A DNA stretch of 64,000 nucleotides, taken from the NCBI GenBank assembly GCA_002714465.1, contig PAXL01000034.1:97267-161266 (forward strand), given 5' to 3'. The stretch's first letter is position 1; the number at the start of each line of letters is the position of its first letter. Under the pieces are notes generated by a model that searched no databases, was not told the DNA's origin, and was given only the letters and a program-made list of their open reading frames with translations. This stretch comes from Gemmatimonadota bacterium (lineage in GTDB: Bacteria > Latescibacterota > UBA2968). Of this stretch, positions 58,202 through 64,000 are shown in pieces. Made by a program: the position numbers and the translations under genes.

Positions 58202-58477
58202 ATGTCGACTAGGCTAAGTAAGCTCGCCCTCGTCGTCAAGCGAGAAGGCAGGCGTTTATTCACAACATTATGGCTATCGGTCCAAGAGACCTCTCTAACG
58301 TTTATGCCGTAGAAACCATCGGCTGCGATTAAGCACTGCCACCTTCTACTCAGGATAGACAACCTGACAGCTTAAGCGTTGCGCATAGTTGCGCTACTTT
58401 AACATTCTGCACTGATGCAGTATCACAATCCTGAGCAGATACGACACTTCCATCGCGGGCCTTGGGGGCTGACACTT
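58202..58477. other. Gap, nothing recognised
   Basis: Upstream region of the reverse-strand hydroxylase gene, including its promoter. No recognisable coding region. Confidence 0.3.
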
Positions 58478-58981
58478 TGGCTACAGGTCAATACACCATC
58501 TGGAAGACAACCGAAGCCGACATACCCGACCTCGAGACCATCACGGGTCGGAACGAGGCGTCCCAGCAAAGGTGGACGGTCATACCACCCCGAGAATTGT
58601 ATGATGATCGTCGAGACGGAGGGTAAGACGAGTGGAAGTGTCTATGCGGTTCTTAAACGACCACCTCTATGGAAGAAGGAGATGGTCCTGCCATTTCCGT
58701 AGCTGGTCTCGCTAATTGTGAAAAAGGAATACCGAAACCAAGGTGCCGGGACTTTTCTGATTCGCGCGGTGGAAAAAGAGGTGCGTTCCAGGGGTCACGG
58801 CAGGATACATCTTGGCGTTGACCCTTTAGAAAACCCGGGTGCAAAGCGACTCTAAGAAAGACTGGGCTATAAAGACCTGTCCCCCGAACTCTACCGATCG
58901 AGCTATACCATCCCAACCAAAGACGGCAGCAAGCGAAAGATCAGCGAATGGCTGGTTGCCGTGGTAAAGGAGTTGGGTTAG
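58478..58981 (+). pseudogene. Relic of a GNAT acetyltransferase
   Basis: Start in one frame: YTIWKTTEADIPDLETI. After a frameshift the next frame gives SGSVYAVLKRPP, a TAG, VKKEYRNQGAGTFLIRAVEK, VRSRGHGRIHLGVDPLENPG, AKRL, TAA in place of the conserved Tyr, ERLGYKDL and a tail ending in TAG at 58979-58981. The (R/Q)-x-x-G-x-G/A acetyl-CoA loop and the AxRLYERLGY motif identify a GNAT enzyme. Two internal stops and one frameshift disable it. Confidence 0.75.
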
Positions 58982-58992
58982 GAAGACCATTT

Positions 58993-59625
58993 ATGAAAGG
59001 AGCAAACTTGAGCGATTCAGTTTATTATCCGTGGGCGAATATCACGACACGAAACGGCATTCAGGGGGATTTAGTCATCTCCGCTCTACAGAAATCGATA
59101 CGCAGGGGGCTGACGGAGAAGGCCGTCACCTTCGCATACGAGATGTATATCACGAGCGAGCAATTCGAGGACAAGCTTTGGCGACGCCTTCAGGCCATCT
59201 CCGTCGAGGATGTCGGCTTTGGAGACTTGAGCGCGCCCGTCCTTATCAACACTCTCAACCTAATGCGCCAGAATTTCCCATACGCTGACGGCGATCGCCC
59301 TCTCTTCTTCGTTCATGCGATCCGATACCTGTCGACGGCCAAGAAAGATCGGACTAGCGACAACCTGAAGAACATCGTCAAGTTCGAGTCTGCCCACGGT
59401 CGCGTCCCAGAAGTACCCGACTTCGCGCTCGATAAGCACACGGAACAGGGACGCGCCATGGGACGCGACCTGAAACACTTCCTAGAGGAAGGCAGTCGGC
59501 TCGAGAACGAGATACCCGTCGAAGAGAACTACCGATCACGGCTGCTCGACCTGATTGACAGTATCGAGAAGGAGGAAGTGAAGCCGGTCTCGAACGCCTT
59601 CACTTACGACGGATGGCAGGCCTAG
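58993..59625 (+). CDS. Stand-alone RarA/MgsA C-terminal-domain protein
   Basis: 210 residues matching the tetramerisation-type C-terminal domain of RarA/MgsA ATPases (LQKSIRRGLTEKAVTFAYEM, RRLQAISVEDVGFGD, FVHAIRYLSTAKKDRTSDNL). The AAA+ ATPase part is absent and no fragment of it lies upstream, where the GNAT relic ends. RarA acts at stalled replication forks; a free domain may have another role. The ATG at 58993 follows GGAAG by eight bases. An upstream in-frame extension to 58948 lies within the GNAT relic. Confidence 0.6.
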   Translation: MKGANLSDSVYYPWANITTRNGIQGDLVISALQKSIRRGLTEKAVTFAYEMYITSEQFEDKLWRRLQAISVEDVGFGDLSAPVLINTLNLMRQNFPYADGDRPLFFVHAIRYLSTAKKDRTSDNLKNIVKFESAHGRVPEVPDFALDKHTEQGRAMGRDLKHFLEEGSRLENEIPVEENYRSRLLDLIDSIEKEEVKPVSNAFTYDGWQA

Positions 59626-59750
59626 AGCGCCACTAACGAGAGCAGCCTGCTCTCCAAAACCCGAGTGTTTCTTAAAGAATCTGTACCGCGGCTGTGTGTC
59701 TGCTGCAAGCTCAGCCGCCTAAGGGCCAACCTTCAGTCTGGAGGAGTCAG

Positions 59751-60812
59751 ATGAGCAGCGAACGGAATCCCGTTACCAACCGAAGTGCTTGGCGTCCTGA
59801 TGAGATGGACACTGACCAATCTTGGTCGTTTACCCTCGACGAGGCGCACCTTCAAGATCTTGAGAAAGCACTCGAAGGCGTACGGAATAAACCCTTCGAG
59901 CGGATCACACGTGAAGACTTTCCACTGCCATCGATGTCTGGTCTCCTTCAGGATCTCTTGACCGAAGTCCGCGACGGTCGCGGCTTTGTCAGGTTGAGCG
60001 GAATACCGACGGAGTTCGACTATCCGGATATCGAGCGCCTCTATTGGGGCATGTGTACGCATCTTGGAACGGGCATCACACAGAACAGTGAGACGGGTCT
60101 GATCCATTACATCACGGATGGTGAACTGGCTCCGAAGGACGGGGCTCGCATCCTCGGCAAGCCCAGACCGTCGAAGCTGCACGTTGATCTGACGGATGTT
60201 GTCGGGCTTTTCTGCGTAAAGCAGGCACCTGACAACCCGCTCAGCCTCGTGGCCAGCTCGATGACGGTCTACAATGAAATACTCGCTCGACATCCGGATT
60301 ACATCGAAAGGCTCGAGCGAGGCTATCACTGGAACCGAAAGGGACCTCACGGCAGCGAGAAATCCCATTCAGAATTCCGAATCCCGGCCTGGAGTAAATC
60401 GGATAGTGTCGTTTCGTGTCGCTTTCACGCAGGCTGGATTCACGGCGGTCAAAATGCGGCAGGGCTTGAAATGTCGGATCAGGATGCGGAGATCTTCGCA
60501 TTCATCGACGAGGTGTCAGTCGAAAACGCCTTCGCCTTCCAGTTGGGGCCTGGCGACGTCGGCTTCTGGAACAATTACACGACCTTCCACGGACGACAGG
60601 GATTTGCCGAGACGAATGACGAGTCACAGAAGCGGGTGCTCCTGCGCGTCTGGCTAGACCTTGATAGCATTCGTCCGTTTGCCGACGAAGGTCGCGTCAG
60701 ATACGGCGCCATCCGCCACGGACAGCTTGGATGGACCGCAGAAGAGGTCCTGAGCGGTAGAAACCTGTCTCCACACAACCGCCACACCAACGGCGTCCCC
60801 GTAGCCGGATAG
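59751..60812 (+). CDS. TauD/TfdA-family Fe(II)/2-oxoglutarate dioxygenase
   Basis: 353 residues. Iron ligands HxD in KLHVDLTD near 142 and distal His in TFHGRQGF near 284. The 2OG-binding arginine is in KRVLLRVWLD. Start ATG at 59751 after GGAGGAGTCAG. Enzymes of this family hydroxylate taurine, alkyl sulfates, gamma-butyrobetaine or similar compounds. The first of four oxygenase genes on this strand. Confidence 0.88.
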   Translation: MSSERNPVTNRSAWRPDEMDTDQSWSFTLDEAHLQDLEKALEGVRNKPFERITREDFPLPSMSGLLQDLLTEVRDGRGFVRLSGIPTEFDYPDIERLYWGMCTHLGTGITQNSETGLIHYITDGELAPKDGARILGKPRPSKLHVDLTDVVGLFCVKQAPDNPLSLVASSMTVYNEILARHPDYIERLERGYHWNRKGPHGSEKSHSEFRIPAWSKSDSVVSCRFHAGWIHGGQNAAGLEMSDQDAEIFAFIDEVSVENAFAFQLGPGDVGFWNNYTTFHGRQGFAETNDESQKRVLLRVWLDLDSIRPFADEGRVRYGAIRHGQLGWTAEEVLSGRNLSPHNRHTNGVPVAG

Positions 60813-60833
60813 CCAAGAGATTCTGTAGTATAG

Positions 60834-61658
60834 GTGTCTAAACTGGACCACCTTACCGTCTCCTTTGTAACTACAGATCTGGAGGAACACCTTATCTCAC
60901 TTAGCCAAGAACAGATCGAGCAGTATCACAAAGACGGCTATCTACTCGTCTCAGGCCTGATCCCGGAGGATGTCGTTGTGCGGGCAGAATCTGCGATGTG
61001 GCGATTGATGGATATGGATGCGGATGATCCCACCACTTGGGATCGTGTCCCATCGGACGCAGACGAGTATGTGGAAGGTCGAGGCGTCGTGACCTTCAAC
61101 GGTGTCACCGACCCAGACCTCATGGCCTGTGCGTCGGAGTCCTACCTGACTGTGGTTGCCCAGCTCCTTGGAGAACCTGTCGGATCACTCCATCCTCCAG
61201 AGGCTGTCCATACCCAGAACCTGCTCCGTCGCGATGTGGCCTGGTCGCTTCCCCGTCCGCACGTCGACGGCATCCCGAAGGAACACATGCATCGGACGTT
61301 TCCAGGGCCTTACCGCATCGCGAGCCTGGTCTACCTTAGTGATACGGAGCACAGGGGAGGAAACACGTTCGCGTGGCCCAGATCGCACACCAGAATCCGG
61401 AAGCTCGCAGAATCGGACCCCGTTGCGTACGAGCACCTCTACGATCTCAACAAGGATGTCCCTTCGCTCGACCTGGGCGAGCCGATTGAGCTTCAGCCAC
61501 GACGCGGTGACATCCTCTTCTTCCAGCATCTTTTCGGCCATAATGGCTCCGCGAACATACTCTCGAAGCCGCGGTTTATGATGCGTTACTTCTGCTCTTG
61601 CGATCGCTGCTATTCGACGTGGTCAAAGGTCGACGACTGGGGTCACTGGACGCCGTAG
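60834..61658 (+). CDS. Phytanoyl-CoA-dioxygenase (PhyH)-family oxygenase, 1
   Basis: 274 residues. N-terminal QIEQYHKDGYLLVSGLIPED is the usual PhyH opening. Iron ligands HVD near 141-143 and distal His in FGHNGSAN near 240. R in KPRFMMRYF is the 2OG salt-bridge candidate. Start GTG at 60834, 21 bp after the TauD-like gene. Confidence 0.85.
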   Translation: MSKLDHLTVSFVTTDLEEHLISLSQEQIEQYHKDGYLLVSGLIPEDVVVRAESAMWRLMDMDADDPTTWDRVPSDADEYVEGRGVVTFNGVTDPDLMACASESYLTVVAQLLGEPVGSLHPPEAVHTQNLLRRDVAWSLPRPHVDGIPKEHMHRTFPGPYRIASLVYLSDTEHRGGNTFAWPRSHTRIRKLAESDPVAYEHLYDLNKDVPSLDLGEPIELQPRRGDILFFQHLFGHNGSANILSKPRFMMRYFCSCDRCYSTWSKVDDWGHWTP

Positions 61659-61673
61659 CATCATCTCGAGTAG

Positions 61674-62636
61674 ATGTGGGCTTGTTGTCAGATGCAACGG
61701 GTCAACAAAGAGTACGCTGAACTTGACACAGCTTGGATTCAAGGTGAAATAGCTTCAGGTAGGGATTCCCTGGTGGAAGCAGGATGGATAGACGACCGGG
61801 AGTACCAAGTGAACACGCACAAGATCAAATACCAGATCCTGAATACACATCAGAAAAGTAGAACCAAGAACTTCCGTGACGTGGAGGCTCACGCGACCCC
61901 GGAAGAGCTGAAGCAGTTGGACTTATCGGGGTATCTTCTCAAAGAGCGAATGTTCCAGAGCGAGCATCTGGATCAGCTTCGCGAAGCAGTCGATAAGCTG
62001 TTTGAAGCTGAGGTTGACCTTGAGAAATGGGAAACTCGCGAAAGGTCTTGGGGTCCGATTCTCCGGTATCTAGAAGACAAGGATCCGGTCTTCCTTGAGC
62101 TGATTCGCTACCAACCGATCCTCTCTATTGCCAAGGCCATGATGGGCCCGATCCTGCGGCTGCGCGGACTTAGCTCGCGTATCAGCTTCCCGGGAGAAGA
62201 GATTCAGTCGGCGCCATATCACCAGCATCTGCGTGTAAATCAGATCCCCCGACCACCGTGGTTCTCCGATCCACACAGTCTTGATGCTTTGATCTATCTT
62301 GACGACTTGAACGAGGACGCGGGACTTGTCTACCTCGTCCCGGGTTCTCACGCCTGGCAGGATCGCGAGCCCCCATACCGGCAGTACGACCCGCTGGACG
62401 ACGAAGTGAGTTTTGCCATACCGGCCGGAAGCGTGGTCCTAATGCACGGAAACCTGTGGCATCGGACCGGTCCGACTGTGGGCACGCGTCGGCGGATGCT
62501 GATCCTGAGCTACACACCATCTTGGTTGTGTCGGTCCCCGCACGGGACCAAGCCCGAGGACGGACTGACCGACGCGGCGCTCAAAAACGCCGATCAAGAA
62601 CTTCGTGAGCTGCTCGGTGTCGAGGGGAAGACCTGA
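61674..62636 (+). CDS. PhyH-family oxygenase, 2, with HxH in place of HxD
   Basis: 320 residues in the PhyH fold (LSGYLLKERMFQSEHLDQLR, LIYLDDLNEDAGLVYLVPGSH). The expected iron motif reads YHQHLR, so His replaces the Asp ligand. The distal His (LWHRTGPT) and the arginine (RRRMLILSY) are kept. Either the subfamily uses a different ligand set, or the enzyme has altered chemistry. The first 60 residues do not look PhyH-like, and ATG codons at 61692 and later are alternative starts. Its stop touches the sulfatase relic. Confidence 0.75.
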   Translation: MWACCQMQRVNKEYAELDTAWIQGEIASGRDSLVEAGWIDDREYQVNTHKIKYQILNTHQKSRTKNFRDVEAHATPEELKQLDLSGYLLKERMFQSEHLDQLREAVDKLFEAEVDLEKWETRERSWGPILRYLEDKDPVFLELIRYQPILSIAKAMMGPILRLRGLSSRISFPGEEIQSAPYHQHLRVNQIPRPPWFSDPHSLDALIYLDDLNEDAGLVYLVPGSHAWQDREPPYRQYDPLDDEVSFAIPAGSVVLMHGNLWHRTGPTVGTRRRMLILSYTPSWLCRSPHGTKPEDGLTDAALKNADQELRELLGVEGKT

Positions 62637-62966
62637 TCTTACGAGGTTATCACTCTCTTGACCTGCCGATCGTTCGCGGGGTTGAACGTTACCAAGATCC
62701 ACGACAGTATCAGCTCCAAACAGACTTCACGGATTCTGACTCCGGGACCCATACTGTCGCATACTCCGAGATCAAGTCGGACGGACTTCACGAGTGGACG
62801 GCACGAGCGATTTTAACTAATAAGGGATAATACAGGGCGGTCCGAACTCTACGACCTAGCCGCCGATCCATACGAGAGCCTCAGCGGACTGGGTCCGGCC
62901 GCGGGCAGCACAGCTGCCGCAACCGTGACGAGACTGGATTCTTGGCTCAACCAGCTCAGAAACTGA
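62633..62966 (+). pseudogene. Relic of a sulfatase C-terminal domain
   Basis: Beginning right after the PhyH-2 stop, one frame reads GYHSLDLPIVRGVERYQDPR, VAYSEIKSDGLHEWTARAIL, TNKG and a TAA. After a frameshift another reads SELYDLAADPYESLSGLGPA and TVTRLDSWLNQLRN, ending at 62966. The YDLAADPYE box and the pattern before it (RS-LDLPI, EIKSDG, A-x-x-T) are the end of type I sulfatases. The catalytic N-terminal part with the formylglycine Cys is absent. Confidence 0.75.
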
Positions 62967-62977
62967 AGAGGAAGCAC

Positions 62978-63847
62978 ATGCTGAAGTATCACCGCGTTCC
63001 TGATGAGGACATCCAGCACTTTGACCAGCAGGGATACCTGATCGTTCGCAACGCACTAGACGAAGAGACGGTCGAAAGACTTATTCGTGCAGGCGACAGC
63101 CTAGTCACGAGCGATTTGCGCACGAACAGACAACTGAACCCAACAGGTCTGTATGACGGGTTCCGAAACTCCATCGCCCTACACGATGACTTCATCCCTC
63201 TGATCGATCACGAGCGGATCCTTCCGACGGTCGTCCATCTGCTCGGGGCGAACCTTCACGTCATGACATCGCATCTGATCGTCAAGCAGCCCGACTCTGA
63301 AGATGCGCCGATCTCGACACGCCTCCCAGGTTGGCACCGGGACTATGCTCAGGCTATGCACGACATGGGAAACGTGGCGATCCCACGGCTTCTTGTGAAG
63401 TGCGCCTACTACCTGACCGACCTCACGGAAAAGAACCGTGGCGTCACGATGATCGCTCCGGGGAGCCACCTGCTGACCAACCGGCCCGAGCTACACGACG
63501 GCGAGGTCGATCCCATCGGTGCTATCGAACCCAGCCTGGCACCCGGTGACTGTCTGATCTTCGAGAACAGGCTGTTCCATGCCGGCGCAGCACACCGGGG
63601 TCCCGATCCCAGGAAAGCCATCATGATCGGCTACGGATACCGCTGGGTCGTCCCCATGGATTACGTCCGACAGGAGCAGGCCTTCATCGACAAGCTTACA
63701 CCACTCCAGCGCTACCTAGTAGGCGAAGAGTTGGAGCACGTAGAGGAGTTTCAGTTCCAGGGCGGGCGCAACCCCATCGCCGAATGGTGCGACAAGCACG
63801 AGATTCCAAGGGCACGCCATCCCGCCACACAGGCAGCGATCGCCTGA
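62978..63847 (+). CDS. PhyH-family oxygenase, 3
   Basis: 289 residues with DIQHFDQQGYLIVRNALDEE at the start, iron ligands WHRDYAQ near 130 and distal His in LFHAGAAHRGPD near 208, and the 2OG Arg in KAIMIGYGYRWV. Start ATG at 62978 with AGGAAG upstream. Downstream of the sulfatase relic and upstream of the ComB relic. Substrate unknown. Confidence 0.85.
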   Translation: MLKYHRVPDEDIQHFDQQGYLIVRNALDEETVERLIRAGDSLVTSDLRTNRQLNPTGLYDGFRNSIALHDDFIPLIDHERILPTVVHLLGANLHVMTSHLIVKQPDSEDAPISTRLPGWHRDYAQAMHDMGNVAIPRLLVKCAYYLTDLTEKNRGVTMIAPGSHLLTNRPELHDGEVDPIGAIEPSLAPGDCLIFENRLFHAGAAHRGPDPRKAIMIGYGYRWVVPMDYVRQEQAFIDKLTPLQRYLVGEELEHVEEFQFQGGRNPIAEWCDKHEIPRARHPATQAAIA

Positions 63848-63859
63848 ATAAGCTACTAG

Positions 63860-64000
63860 GATCAGTCCGGGTTCAAGTGGGGCGAGAACGGCCTCGCCGA
63901 ACTCGCGCCTGTCAGTGACGTCGTTGTAATCGTTCTCAGATTTTCCACGGCAGTCAACATAACCGCCTCACTTAGCGCAACCGTATTCCCTTTCGCCTAA
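63860..64000 (+). pseudogene. N-terminal relic of 2-phosphosulfolactate phosphatase (ComB-like)
   Basis: Frame QSGFKWGENGLAELAPVSDV, VVIV, LRFSTAVNIT, ATVFPFA, then TAA at 63998-64000. It matches the ComB opening (W-G-x-x-G-x-x-x-L-x-P...DVVVIVDVLSFSTAV...GATVFPYR), but one or two residues of the catalytic DVLSFST segment are gone. It has no start codon after the TAG at 63857-63859. The gene is degraded here; whether anything continues past the edge cannot be seen. Confidence 0.65.

Overview
The window is about 64 kb of gene-dense bacterial chromosome, mid-50s percent GC by eye, with two small AT-richer gaps. A surface-glycan locus, a heptose-type nucleotidyltransferase, an Rieske/cytochrome b/multiheme cytochrome operon and a Na+-pumping decarboxylase point to a Gram-negative, respiring bacterium. 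Clustered Fe(II)/2-oxoglutarate oxygenases together with sulfatase, formylglycine-enzyme and phosphosulfolactate-phosphatase relics recall Latescibacterota/Poribacteria-like marine lineages. That placement is an inference. I see no rRNA, CRISPR array, transposase, prophage or replication origin. One tRNA-Lys(CTT) is present.

Layout. 1-2.7 kb: uvrC (cut by the left edge) and a YfcE-type phosphoesterase, reverse strand. 3.3-9.1 kb: a partial histidine operon (hisG-hisD-hisC-[enolase-superfamily gene]-hisB) running into an RfaE2-like nucleotidyltransferase. 9.3-15.4 kb: surface-glycan genes (GT4, YfhO-type membrane protein, GT2, DegT aminotransferase). 15.4-18.2 kb: a MotE-like protein, serS and a free FlhB C-terminal domain. 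18.4-20.2 kb (reverse): clpP and a tandem AhbA/AhbB-like protein. 20.4-24.9 kb: rsmB and a large TPR lipoprotein-like secreted protein. 25-31 kb (reverse): FGE relic, PilZ-like protein, sat, tRNA-Lys, tatA-like relic, moaC, moeA. 31.2-37.9 kb: SDR, RNase G, rplU-rpmA, mdh and a Rieske/cyt b/hexaheme cyt c operon. 38-44.8 kb: acnA (reverse), divergent LysR regulator, gpmI, sucC. 45-47 kb: dnaK. 47-51.7 kb: SH3 lipoprotein (reverse) and oadGBA. 52-56.8 kb: AraC-type response regulator and an RraA-like / toroid / Zn-dehydrogenase operon. 57-64 kb: fatty acid hydroxylase-type protein, GNAT relic, stand-alone RarA/MgsA C-terminal domain protein, and four Fe/2OG oxygenases interleaved with sulfatase and ComB relics.

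How it fits together. Malate dehydrogenase, aconitase and SucC serve the TCA cycle, the bc-type complex passes electrons to a multiheme cytochrome, and OadGBA can couple oxaloacetate decarboxylation to sodium export. The right end is catabolic/accessory and visibly decaying: at least five gene relics with frameshifts or internal stops lie between intact neighbours, most of them readable only by joining frames. The most unusual points are the enolase-superfamily gene embedded in the his operon, the probable CTG start of the Rieske gene, the oxygenase cluster and the set of sulfur/sulfate-ester related relics.
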